This document shows, one piece after another, positions 47,346-60,446 of a DNA stretch of 64,000 nt. This DNA is from Isoetes taiwanensis (Eukaryota; Streptophyta; Lycopodiopsida; Isoetales; Isoetaceae). The translations under genes were made by a program, and so were the position numbers. Within the stretch, counting starts at the first letter, position 1. Every line of letters starts with the position of its first letter. A model generated the notes under the pieces. The model ran no database searches, was not told where the DNA came from, and saw only the letters and a program-made list of their open reading frames with translations. Location of the stretch: NCBI GenBank assembly GCA_021234155.1, contig JAJEKV010000001.1:31076177-31140176 (forward strand), given 5' to 3'.

Positions 47346-48350
47346 GATCATCCCTATATCTTCAAAAGCTACTATACAAAAGCTAGCAACATAAATATGC
47401 TCCTCTCAGATACCTGTGCACCTTAGTTACCACACCAATAGGAGGTGATAAGATAAGATGAATTTACGCCCACCTGAAACCGGAATCCAAGTTATGGGAC
47501 GGACACATGCAAGGGCAATGCACTGCCTAAAACCCTCGGGACTAGGCCCCATCACCAAACACAATAATCAAATATTAAAAGGCTTGTCAAGCATAAGATA
47601 AGATAATGCTAATGCGAGTAGTAAAATTATGCTTCTAAAGTTATCTAGACATAGCCAGCCCAAGGGATTGGAAGGCCATTGATCTAGGTCAATGCCGCTA
47701 CTTCTCGTACACGCCTATTTATTCTCCTGTACAGCTCTTCCTCAGCCCGGCAGAGTCTTCTCCTTGCGGTTACATACTGAAGAGGGAGAGGTCCTCCTGC
47801 ATCGCAGAAACTAGTCCTCCGAGATGGTTTCCATGCTTCATGAATATGTGCGCTAAGAGGCTAAACCCAACCAAAAGATGGCGAATCACCCGTGCCCGCC
47901 GCTTCCCACCCTAGTAGTGAGACAACCCACGTACCACATGCATGACATCGAAAAAGCAAAGATCCATAATGTAAAGGGCATCATCTTCACTGCGAACTCT
48001 ATAATACGCAGGGGCGCGTGCTCCCACCAACAGGCGAGGCCTCTGCGCGCCTGCCTCCTGCCTCGCTAGCTCGCACTGCATTCCCCGGTCCCTTGGGATT
48101 GTGGAGGATGTTTGCACGCGACACCAACATGTTCCTTCAATGTCCGCACTTCCACTTCACACCGTTTCTTCTGTGGCTGCACTGCATCTAGTGCCCCATC
48201 GTACGACGTACTCTGTGCCCACATAATCGGCATCAAACGGAACGGCTTGTATTAGTTCCATTTGGCAAAGTCCATCTTCATGATGTGGCCGCCATTCCTC
48301 CCTCGTAATGGGGAAATGAGTCGCACCGTCAATGGCAAAGCACCAGCATT
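47346..48350 (-). other. About 1-kb foreign block inside LTR-RT-1
   Basis: No counterpart exists in LTR-RT-2, where gag and protease are continuous. It is more GC-rich in its centre (47,990-48,110). Minus-strand frames include ARQEAGAQRPRLLVGARAPA, DYVGTEYVVRWGTRCSAATE and ARRRLCRAEEELYRRINRRV, the last being a basic amphipathic helix-like stretch. I do not recognise the source. It may be a fragment of another transposon. It has no LTR or inverted repeat that I can see. Confidence 0.5.
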
Positions 48351-48689
48351 ATAAAAGATCTTATACAGTAAGCTTTTGTCCACCTTGAAACCACACATTT
48401 TTCATCATGTGAGTGGAGGTATGATGTTTAGGGGGGATCCCATCAAGTAACACATTTGAGAAGGTATAACCTCCTAAGCAACTCAATATGAATGCCCTGT
48501 GGTCTTTCTTCATTCCAGGCTAGAACAAGGTTAAGGGTATCAAGAAAATTCACACAAGCATTTAATATCTCACCACCAGCTTGGTCGCATCTTTTCTATA
48601 ACTAGGCAATTTTTAGCAAATGTAAAAAGATCCACACTCACTTTGAAATTTTTGAGCAAAACATCAACTTCATCAAAGTCTTGATCTTT

Positions 48690-50038
48690 TCTACCATATT
48701 TTGGCTGAGGGGTGGAGCTATGATTTGAGTAGTGATTCACCACGTGTGGTGAAGACTGGCAAAGGATGCTCACTTGATCTGTAAAGATGTACATGAGCTT
48801 CATTCATGCTTCTAGTTTGCACCACCATAACTTCTTCGTATTTAGAACTTCAGAGCCTAATAAATCTTATAGAGGTACTTAGTTCAAAGAATCTCACAGA
48901 GGTTGCCTGCCCTTTTCTTTTCCTCGCTTAGGCAAAATATTCTTTAACAAAGACACCTAACATCAAAGATGGGCCAACTTCTTTTACAGAAAGAACAAAA
49001 TGCAGTGATATTCCCTTTCCAAAGTGGCCTTTTCTATCAGATTTAGGACACACTTGCCAATAGCAAATTTCTGATGGATGAGAAATTGCAATGAATACAT
49101 TCAGGTAAAGTTTTACCTGTCCTCCTGCGTACTTTGAGTTCAACCAATTGTTTTAAGCTTGCTTCAAAGCTTCAAGAACCTTTGTATAGGTCTCTGGGAT
49201 TTGACCAAGAATTTGGCAATTTGCTTCCTCCTCTTTAGATTTCTTCTTTTCTTCAGATGGCATAAACCCGGAATGGAAGGATGATGATCATAATGTGCAT
49301 CAAGAAAACGTATGTCGGATCATGCTATGCGTGAGAAACATGGTGCTTGTCATACCAGTAGAGAGCATCCGAAAGTTAGGTCAGTTGGTTTGGCAAAACT
49401 TGTATATAGAATCAAATCCTTCACAGCCTTTGGATCTGAGCAACTTTCTTGATATCCCGCCTCCTTCCAAAACCACATTACGAAAGCAAGAATCAAAAAA
49501 GTGGTTGGGATGGTGACTTGTGCTCTTAGCATCCTCAAGCCATAAATGTGCTAAACTCCTCTTTGTAATCGGTTCACACTTTCTCCCGCATGTATAGAAA
49601 AAACCTTGCAACTCATTAAACGCAAATCTTTTGCAGTACCACCACCAAACCCATCTGTGAACTTGACGAAGTTCATCCCATGAAGTGGTACCCATTAACT
49701 TCTCATAAGTTAACTAAGCACCAAATTTAATTTCTTCTTTGAACATTTTTTCAAACTCAAAGCTTCGCACCCTTTTCGCGGAAACCATAATCTCGTAATG
49801 ATCTTCAAAATAGCTCAAAGTTGCCAGCACAATCGAATCAGCAAAAAGCAAACAGGGACATTCAACTCAATTGGTATGGCATGTTTTGAAGGTGCCGTTG
49901 AGAAACTTGAAGGCGATGGCCTTTCTCCTGAAATTTGATCCGGGTGCATCAACATCTTCAGTCGGTTCTGTTCTACTGAAACTTTGCTTCGAGTTTCATG
50001 AGTTCCGAATCCAAGAGAATTCTCGAGAATCAAGATGT
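48690..50038 (-). pseudogene. LTR-RT-1 gag with zinc knuckle
   Basis: Minus frames: RRKAIAFKF-like start near 49,900; SWDELRQ and NELQGFFYTCGRKCEPITKR (49,695-49,570); and CYWQVCPKSDRKGHFGKG (near 49,050), where the CCHC knuckle has lost one cysteine (CPKC to CPKS) and its last cysteine. Same order as LTR-RT-2 gag. Confidence 0.75.
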
Positions 50039-51869
50039 TGGACCTCAACTGCTATGGTAGAGTCAAACACAAGAAGCCAACTTAAATTTATGCTCAAGTT
50101 GGGGTTAGAACCTCCAAAAGATCACTTATGTGATCGGGTCACAAAAGAATTTTCAAGAAAAAGCTCGATATCAAGTATCCATACCTTTCCCACTTAGTAA
50201 ATGCGGAACCTTCAATTAAACGTGTTCTCATAGGTGGATTATTCTTCGTTCAAATGATTGTGGATTTGTATAGGAAAAAAGTTATATGATGCAAGGGAAG
50301 TTATCTCACTCCAAGTCCGAAGTTCAGTTGCAAAGACACCGATCTCAAAGTTGGGTCAATTTTTTGGTCAATACTACCAAAGCCACGCATGTGATCTTAG
50401 AATTTTGTAACTGAGATGCAGAGGGAATTTTGAGGTACCCAAAAATCGAATGAAGTATAGGTCCAGTTGTATGGGCATGCACCAAACTCTATTTTGGATC
50501 AATTAAAACTATTTTTTGGCACCTGCTTTGTGGATAATGTACCAGTAGTCGCATAATGCAAAAATGATAACTTGAAGTTTCAACGTTTTTCTGAACTTCA
50601 GCAACAAAAGTAAAAGTATGAGATGAGGGGCAAAACAATGGCGCAAGAAAAAGATGGTGGAATATCTCATCAGAAAAATGTTTATATGGCGTAAATACAA
50701 AAAGATCGCGACAATAATTTAAGACTTTATGTGTAATTTTTACCTATACAGCTGCAAAATACAAGATGAATAGAGTCTCAGATCATAAATCAATCATCAA
50801 AATATCTTAGCGTCGTAGTAAAAATCAAGTAATACAAATACAATACCCTACCTTTCTAAATCCTAAATCGCGGAAATGCTAGATATCATGAAATGCCGTG
50901 ATCATGCTCATGTATCAATGTTGAGGTTCGATGCGTCAGCCTTCAAAATCTTCATTATTGTTTTCCAAGATATGTTTAGGTTTAACTGCCCTTATCTAGT
51001 ATTTAAGTTTAAAGTTTTCTGATATGATGCTTATTGCTTTAAATGTAAATGATAGTTTTCAGAGCTCCAATGATTTCATTCCACAGATTCTGTTAAAGCC
51101 TAAAACTTAGGTTCTTCACAAGATTTTTCCAGAATCTCGCGATATTTGCAATGATTTTTGAGGTAAGTATGCAAACTAGAATATGTCAGATGAGCAATTT
51201 CGGTAGTTAGGCCATGGTTCAAAGATACCCAAAATAATTATGAAGCTTTTGATCATTTGGGATCTATGGCAACCCTAATATTTTGGGGAATATACTAGGT
51301 AGATACCACATGATTGAATATTCCATGGGGATATTTCCAGGCATGGATACTTAGGGCAACAATGGTAAATGAAATAAGTGTATATGATTGTAAATAAGGG
51401 TTAGGCTAGGGCATTTGCAAGGGTGTGATATGGGAATGAAAATAAAGCAAAAGATATGATAGGATGGGGGGAATAAAATGCATTAGAAAAGGACTTAGGC
51501 AAAGCAAAATGTGATTTGCAAAAGGTGAGCAAGGAAGAAAAATGATCAGAAAATTCAAAAGGAGGTAAGAATATGGTATGAGAGTGGATAAAATGGCTAA
51601 GGATGGAAACCAAGTACCATGGGATCTTCCAAACTCTAACTTCCACCTTCAAAAACATCTTCCAATCTTCTTTAACCCAAGATCCTTTTGACTAGCTTGA
51701 CCTCAAATGAGTGTATTCCATGAAAGTTGACCTTTGAGTATTCAGGTCGAATTTTGAAGATATTGTTTCGACTTCCACATCAATGTGTTAGTTCAATACA
51801 AACTCCTTTCTTGATTTGTTCTTCCGTGCCGACACAAACCATCAATTAGTAAGCGCTCAAAAGGCAACA
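50039..51869 (-). repeat. 5' LTR of LTR-RT-1
   Basis: Minus strand begins TGTTGCCTTTTGAGCGC at 51,869 and ends CAGTTGAGGTCCA at 50,039; 1.83 kb. Beyond it the sequence changes to unrelated flank (GGGCGGCATACCC). Confidence 0.8.
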
Positions 51870-52576
51870 ATAATGGGCGGCATACCCTGCAGCCTAATAT
51901 GGCTGTAATATGCTCAAAACCCACCGCCGCCAGAATCAAGGCTCTCATGCTTCTAGATCCCGAACGATCCAACCGCAATCGGCAAAGGTAACTAAGCTCA
52001 AACTGATGTCAATGCGTGCTAGTACCCTCATGCTAGAAATGTCATGATGCACATGTGAATGTTACATTTTAATCAGCTTGGCAAGGGGTTCTTTTCATAA
52101 ATCTTAGGAATGCCAGGATGACTTTGAGATGCTAAGTAAATGAATTTGATACGTATGAAATATGCAAGTAGGCTTGTGGCTATCTGCCTCCCAAGCGATA
52201 TCATCAGCAACAAAACCTGAATGGTATTTCGAGTATGTTCAGGTTAATAAAGATGGATTCTACCATTAGGTTTAATATAAATACTGGTCGCTGAAACGGT
52301 ACTCTTAGCTGGCAACCCAACTCTTCTCTTGTTGATATTAATAATATCTGCTGACCAGAGTGATGACACAGCTCCCATTGGTCTCCTAGGAATGACACAC
52401 GTTTGTGAAAGTTATAGAGAAAACTCAATACCGATTATGTCAAAATATATTTGTCTTCTTGCTTGGTTTACCCCAGCCTCAAAGTGTATGCACAAGATGG
52501 GGACCCAAAATGCATGTCCACTGTGCATCAGGATGGTCTAAAGAGGCATTAATTATGCGATTTAAAACATTAGTTT
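51870..52576. other. No recognised gene in the retrotransposon flank
   Basis: Just outside the LTR, a plus-strand stretch at 51,895-51,985 reads CSKPTAARIKALMLLDPERS then NRNRQR and ends at a possible GT donor. It looks exon-like, but it is too short for a family call. Confidence 0.3.
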
Positions 52577-52870
52577 AATGCTGGGACTCCCTGAGTGTTT
52601 TCCCTTACTTCACATTGTTAAAATGTTTTCTTGTTTACGGATACTACCCCAAAGCTTTTGGCTTCCACTCTACCAGGATTAGTCTTGATAATTCTATGGC
52701 CTGGTAGAAGTATTTTGAATAATCAATGTTGGGACCCTGAGTAAGTTTTTCCAGCTTCACATTATTAAAATGTTTTCGTGCTTGATGGATGCCTACCTAA
52801 ACCGTTTTGCTTTCCACTCTGCCAGGATTCGTCTTTGATAGCCCTGACATACGACTTGGAGAAGTGAACT
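52577..52870. repeat. Tandem duplication, offset 148-149 bases
   Basis: Unit 52,577-52,725 and unit 52,726-52,870 share AATG.TGGGAC.CCTGAGT, TTCACATT.TTAAAATGTTTTC and TTCCACTCT.CCAGGATT.GTCTT. Moderately diverged. Confidence 0.85.
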
Positions 52871-53792
52871 TGATGGATATGCAAAAACTGTTATACCATT
52901 GATGTCACATACCTCAATTTAAGTAAATAAGTATTCCCGTGCATTATTACTATACCTGCACGAAAGAACATTATGACTCGTCTAGTATTCCTTGACAAAT
53001 GTTTGCTCGTATATCAAACTATAGAGAATCAACATCAGAATCAGGTGGCAATCCCCATTATTGCGAAATCTCTAAAGTGATTTTATGAGATTGTTATCAT
53101 TTTGCAAGCTGGTAAGAGTAGCAAGGATTGCTGCAAGTAATTTCCCTTCATTCTTAACGTACACTTCTATGATCATTCAGCTTGCCTTCTAGTTTTTTTG
53201 CTTGAACATCATATCCATGTCGTGATATTTTAGTTTTTGCAATGTTTGTCAGAGAATTCTGTTTGGTGATTCAGCCTGCATTGAGCTACTTAGCACGAAC
53301 ACATAAATTAGCATGACTACTGTATTTCTAGAAGCCTTCTTAAGAACACTTTTATCACTGGGCTATAGAGCCTCTTTGAGAATTTATAGTCTCGAGACAT
53401 TTGCTAACCATTACGCGTTCTCGGCAATGCAGCATAGCGGAAGATACGGCTGGACAATGCTAAAATATGTATTGAAACATGGAAAGAACTAGGTATGTAT
53501 TATTCAATTCAGTAAAGAAACTAGGTAACGTGATATTCGCCCGATCTTTCCAACTTGATAGATATGCCAGGCATATCAGTAATCAACCGATGTATTCAAG
53601 GGCATATTCATTGAAGCAGATGCACCGACGGGCTATAAATATTTTGCAATATCTAAATCCTTCTGACCGCTTTATGATTTTGTGTCGCCGTGAAATACAT
53701 GACATTGTTTTCCCTTAGACTTACAGTAAATTTGTGGCATTTTATGTACTTGAAAATGGACTTGTAAATTGTAACCAATCTTGCAAACTTCT

Positions 53793-53860
53793 TTATAGGT
53801 AGTTTGGAGCAGAATTATGCAGCAATTTATAGGTAGTTTGGAGCAAAATTACAGCAAAAT
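53793..53860. repeat. 34-base tandem duplication
   Basis: TTATAGGTAGTTTGGAGCA.AATTA occurs at 53,793 and 53,827, head to tail. Confidence 0.9.
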
Positions 53861-56412
53861 GGAAACTTCAGTTTATAGAGGTGCAACAGCTTTTTGCGTA
53901 CTCTGCACGCTCTTCGACATTCTTACGCGAAAAAAGAGTGTCTTAAAATGTTTGCAAGAAAATATGACTAGGCATTTCTGGCCCTGATTCGAAGCTAGAA
54001 ATCACACTGACTAGAATACTGCAAATAGCTGATTGTGCATTATGTATACTGCGTTCTTTGTTTGCTAATAGTTAGATTTACAGCTCAAAAAGCAATCTTT
54101 CTATTATCAGAAAAATTGAGCCTGAATCAAACTAAATTTACTTTTGCCCATTTAATTTTTGTATCTGACCTTGTTTGGGCTAGTTTGCATTCCCATCATG
54201 TCCTATTATTTAATGTATGCGCTGATGGGGAGACATCAATGTGCTTAATACTGGATCTAATTAAAATTAGGCCTTTTGCAAACAAAATTGACCTTCAATG
54301 CTCAACATTAGGAAGATATTAGTGTATAGTTCCCATGGCAGTGGACCTCTTCCATTCAGCCCTCCCAACTGAAGTTCTAAATGTTTCCAGGTGCATTTCA
54401 TACGTAATAGTGCCCGTTGTTTATGGGCGACATTGTCTTCTGCATTTGTATGTGGAGACAAAGCGATGTTGGAGAAAGAGATGCCAGTCTTTCTGCATAG
54501 TGTTCCTCTAATTCAACATTCCTGGGCAATAACAGGCCAGCTCGAGGGGTTCTGTAGTAGTTTTAGTCTGAAAAATTACAAGGTCGCAGCCCTGGTCCGG
54601 GCCTCTCAGCCCCTACATACAAATCTTTTATCATGTAAAATGAGATGCTCCAGGAAAGCAGATTAAAGTTTATACATCAGGACCCATATTGAAGCGCGAT
54701 GTATTGGCCTATATCTCATCAGAGATTGTAAGTTGTAGCCAGTATCAAAGTCCTACCTTGCACTGCATGAAGTAATGTCTCTATAGCATATGAGTTCGTA
54801 CATATGTAAGTATATTTTTGAATGATGGTATTCTAAAGTTTCAGCTGCGGACCGCCCAACAGCATTGGATACCGCCGGAAATTTTTGAATATGGTGTCAA
54901 CCCAGAAGTTAAAAAGCAAGAGGAAAGAAATGCTTTAGAAAGTATTGAAGCAATTACAAACCTTCGCAAGATAGTCACATTGATTGGTATAATGTTAGAA
55001 CAGCAGTCCTTTGATCAACATCGATGAAGGAAAGCAGGTGTGTATTCTGCCAAGAGCATCTTGATGCGCTTTAATATTAAGAAAGAGGAGACTGTTTGCA
55101 AGGTGAAACCTAGAGGGCAAAGTCTAGCAAATCAAGAAGATTGCAGAGCTATCAAAGAAATGTTATGTTAATAGATTCGTGATAAAACATTTATATTTTA
55201 TCTTCTTTAGCAGTGATTATTCTGTTGCTACCAAATCGCCACGTACGCAGTGCAAGCTGAAAAACATTGAAGAAACTCTGCTGCAAAAAGCAAAAGATAC
55301 ATGCCTCTTTAGTTAATGGTAAAGCACATCCATTACATTACTTCCATATCAACAGCTAAAAGAAAATAAAAGGTTTCAAAAGCGCTTTTCTTGCATGTTG
55401 CAGATCTCAGTCTAGCATTCCACGTTATGTTGACTAAGCCTCAATAGGACGCAATATGCAGAAAAAACTTATGTGTGCTTGTCTTATAAATTGAATATGT
55501 TAAAAAATGGTCTTGTAATGCAACTTTGTGGTTGTGCATGCACATTAGACCGTGGAATAAGTGTTCTACTGAGGCTGTTTCTGGGGACATGGGTAACAGG
55601 CTATTAGGCTGCAACAGATGAAATTATGCTTGAAAGGGTCCAGAACGGAACGTGAAAGAAGTCATTTTATGATGCTTTATTTTTATGACATTGATGGTGG
55701 CACCAGAGACACATATCAAATTTTATAATGCTCAATATGCCAGGGCCTGCAAATTGATCAACAAAATTCTAGACTATCAGCTTCAGCACTCCCCAAGACA
55801 ACATGTTTCTCAAAGCTTCTTTAAACTGTGAATGGATGACATCAGCAGCCTCAGTGATGCTTTTACATTTCTGGTGAGAAGTAATGAAGTGCTGGGCCGA
55901 TATAAACCAGACGCATTTATGCAAATATTTTTAATTCTTTGCTCTCAAAGGAATATTTATAGCACACTATACTTGCTCAGTCGTAGCCTCTGCTACTCTT
56001 AATTCCCAAACAAATGCAAATCAATATCAATTGGGGGCATGGAAAATAAAATACCTTCAGAAAGAAAAGGAAGTAACATCAGGCTATGAATAGGATGTTA
56101 ACTCTAGACAAAAGCAAAGCTAGATCGAATTGTATGGGATGGGGTTTAAATTTGCCAGTACAAAACTAGTATGATTGCGACTCGCTCCCAAGAAAATTCA
56201 AATGACTAGCAAATGTACAGTCCCCAAGACACCTTCTTAGCAATCAAAAGTCTAATTGCTTCCCAAAAGTCTGAATGGGAAGGATGTGAACGTTACAGAG
56301 GAGGCCGCAGACCGGAAGCAACGCAAACGTAATTGTGTCAAGGTGGATAACTTTGTCTTTGACAGTTTTAAATGCTCAAGTATGTTCAGGCCTTTGAGGA
56401 ATAAGGGGAACA
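53861..56412. other. No recognisable gene
   Basis: Several frames of 60-95 codons on both strands, none with a family signature. The plus frame 54,818-55,027 has a charged helical stretch (KKQEERNALESIEAITNLRK) and may be a decayed exon. I cannot name it. Confidence 0.4.
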
Positions 56413-56413
56413 T

Positions 56414-56585
56414 GTACTTTCAAAGCGGTTCTAGCATATGAAGCGCTACTAGATGTTTCTCTCGTAGTTTTTGAAGATCCGCCTATGCATGTTTGTGGTT
56501 TCGAGCACAAGGAAAGTTACGTACTTTCAAAGCATACCCAAGACAGAAGCGCTAATAGATGTTTTCTCGCAGTGTTGAAGACATC
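56414..56585. repeat. Tandem duplication, offset 107 bases
   Basis: GTACTTTCAAAGC, then GAAGCGCTA.TAGATGTTT.CTCG.AGT and TTGAAGA occurs at 56,414-56,478 and 56,521-56,584. Confidence 0.8.
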
Positions 56586-57957
<1,372 letters not shown>

Positions 57958-57965
57958 TGGTATTG

Positions 57966-60295
57966 TCTAAAACAAAATGAAATGTATTACGCCTATGGAG
58001 CACCTCAATGTCTATAAGACGGTTTTAAACGCGCTTTATCAAAGCTCGAAGTCCATATCAAAGTGCTTCCCAAAAGCCTCCCCCACCATCACTACCTCAT
58101 TATCACATAACAAAGTTTGTAATTGTTTCACATAAGATTCCCCTATATACAAAACCAATAATGAAAGACCCCACTAAATTAGCATCTAATGAGAACAACT
58201 CAATCAAATTATTAACTATAATATCATATCTATCACTGACATCGGTGTCGCAAATGACATCACATGATGCTCGCTCTTCGACATCTCCACTACCACAAGC
58301 CTTACATGTCCCGGGTTGTTCCCCGCTTCCCCAACTACCTCGACCTCCAATCTATGGAGCCGAATGTCCATCCTATCGACAAGGTTCTTACCAACCGATA
58401 TTAGCCTCAAAGTACGCTCATACAAGGCGATCTCATGTTAGACCTATGCTCATCTTTTGCCAGGGTTCAGCCAAAGTTTATCCGTAACTCCTCGCTTAAT
58501 CCATCTCCTCGACATCCCCATCATAAAGCAATGCCTCCTCCAAAGAAGAAATGTTCCATTTACTCATCCATTGTTTAATGTCAAAGTACCAACCAAATTC
58601 CCCAACTTGTATAGCTCGATAGGAAAGCCAAGTTCATTGCGCTGTTCTCAATTTCTTTCACATATCTAATGCATCTAACAAGAGCTTCTCCTTCCATTGG
58701 CATTAGTCCACATTCTAAGAAGAAGCAAGTGTAGAAAGGAGTCTCGTGATTTTACACCAAGCTCCCGTTTAAAACTTCTTCAATAGCCCTACCAACATTG
58801 ATTTCCCAAAGATTCTAGGTGCCCTGAAATTCCCCGTGACTTCAAGCCTTATATAGAACCATCGTTGTACCAAATGCAAAAAAGAGTTTAATTTTAATGT
58901 TATGACCATAGATGTATTTTTTCTCGGGCCAAAGCTTGTAGAGTTACAGAGCCTTTAGCTCCTTCACCCCTTTGTGCTATGCACATGTTCCATCTATGAT
59001 TTCTATGAATAGTCAAGTTCAAATATTTCAGTTTAGTCACATATTACCAGACATCATTCTATTAACTAAACGATGCTCTTTGTTTGAGTATCCTAATGCC
59101 TACTACTTTCGTTTTATCCAGTTCACCAACATGCCAGCAGGAAAAACAAATATAACGATCGGGCATACCGTATATGTTCCTTTCCATCGCAAAAGATCAC
59201 GCATATCATCGCATATAAGTGCCAAAAGTCAGATCACATGCACCATATGTCACATTCTCCACCCTACTTTCGCAGTCATTCATCTTAGCTAATACAACAA
59301 TCCAAATAAGGTCACACAAGTGGGCAGCCCTGTTTGACACCAAATGGCTGCTGGGATTTTGTAGGCTTATCAAGGGCAAAAGGAAATGATAATTGCACTA
59401 ATACTCTTTCATAGAGTCTGTATCGCTTCTCTTAATGCTATAGGTACTTGTAGGTGTTCCATCCTCGTCTCACAACTTATCCCTCGGCACTTTATCAAAT
59501 GTTTTTTAAACCACCAAAAGAATATATAACCATAGCTTTTTCTTACCTTAATGTAATCCATAATCGTTTTTACTTCTACCCAAATGGTCCAAAGTAGATC
59601 CGCTGGGCCAGTAAACTCCGCTTTGACTTTCACCAGATATTCTCACCGCCAATGTACTAAGTTTTTCTCAATAATAAAATGTACCGTATACTTACCATCA
59701 ACGTTATAGTTATGTGATTTGATGTCTCCTTTCCAAAATTGGTGTCACCCTGCTTGTCCGCTATGCATCAGGAACCCATTTTCAAAGCCTTATTTAGCAT
59801 TTTAGTCACTCCATTAAAGAAAGTTTTATCCAGCCTCTAGAAGCTCGCCCCCACCTCTATGAGCATTTCTTGCTTTACCAGCTGGCTAATTTACTTATCC
59901 CATCAATGACATCCTCTTCTAAGAAATGTAAATTCTACATTCCCTTCAACCACCTCGTGCATGCTGGCAAAGAGCACTTTACATGCTGCTGCCGCCTCAG
60001 CAGCAGTTTTGATTGTCTCAAGTAGTATTTAGCTTGCTTCATTTGTTCTGCACTTTCGTTCCCGAGGTGCAAGGCTCCTCCTGCTTTTTGTTTAAGAAAG
60101 CAATCTCTCTTACGCCTTGTAATGCCCCGAGTTCCTTCTACGCATTGTTTCGGTGTCCTGCCATTTGTTGCATCCTCTTCTTCAAATTTTGCATTCTCAG
60201 GGAATGCGTCCTTACTACATTTAAGTCCCTTCAAAACCTCTATATGTAAGTACAAAAAGCATTCCATGGCGTGAGTCTAAAAGAACATCAATGAT
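57966..60295 (-). mobile_element. LINE-B, 5'-truncated LINE fragment
   Basis: Minus-strand LINE ORF2 part. In element order: linker region with AGGALHLGNESAEQMKQAKY (60,267-59,935); RT region with EHLQVPIALREAIQTL (59,460-59,409) and GVKQGCPL at 59,341-59,318, followed in another frame by TLFGL; post-RT strand KYLNLTIHRNHRWN at 59,031-58,982; C-terminal sequence to about 58,080. The 3' end reads GTCTTATAG then a GCGTAATA box, and then a CATTTCATTTTG tail. The catalytic FADD box is not readable. Stops are frequent. Confidence 0.8.
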
Positions 60296-60296
60296 C

Positions 60297-60299
<3 letters not shown>

Positions 60300-60331
<32 letters not shown>

Positions 60332-60364
60332 GGAGAGAGAGAGAGAGAGGTAGGAGAGAGAGAG

Positions 60365-60406
<42 letters not shown>

Positions 60407-60446
60407 ATGGTAGAGAGAGAGAGAGAGAAGTGAAGTGAAGTGAAGT
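60300..60446. repeat. Compound (GA)n microsatellite with (GAAGT)3
   Basis: (GA)n interrupted by GGTAG and AAAG at 60,300-60,428, then three GAAGT units to 60,446. On the minus strand the (ACTTC)n pentamer is the tail of LINE-C, and the CT tract follows it. Confidence 0.95.

Larger units (their letters stand above)
28673..51869 (-). mobile_element. LTR-RT-1: Ty3/gypsy element, split by LTR-RT-2
   Basis: Minus-strand element with LTRs at 50,039-51,869 (5') and 28,673-30,565 (3'). In element order, the internal part runs gag (50,038-48,690), a foreign block (48,350-47,346), protease (47,345-46,690), reverse transcriptase (46,630-45,980) and integrase (45,110-44,163). It then continues on the far side of LTR-RT-2 at 31,593 with the integrase C-terminus and 3' noncoding region. 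The integrase reading breaks after a KARGFGRFQPG-like stretch at 44,163-44,190. It resumes with HKIQGIFKTRELVLKWNKS near 31,575, only a few residues later relative to the sister copy, which proves the split. Without LTR-RT-2 the element is about 10.6 kb, and about 9.6 kb without the foreign block. RT wording suggests the non-chromovirus Tat/Athila side of Ty3/gypsy; that is inference. Confidence 0.85.

Noticed and set aside
28673-51869. Target-site duplications of the two LTR elements
   Set aside because: Bases outside the LTR ends do not match on either element. Boundaries may be a few bases off and the sequence is noisy, so I make no claim.
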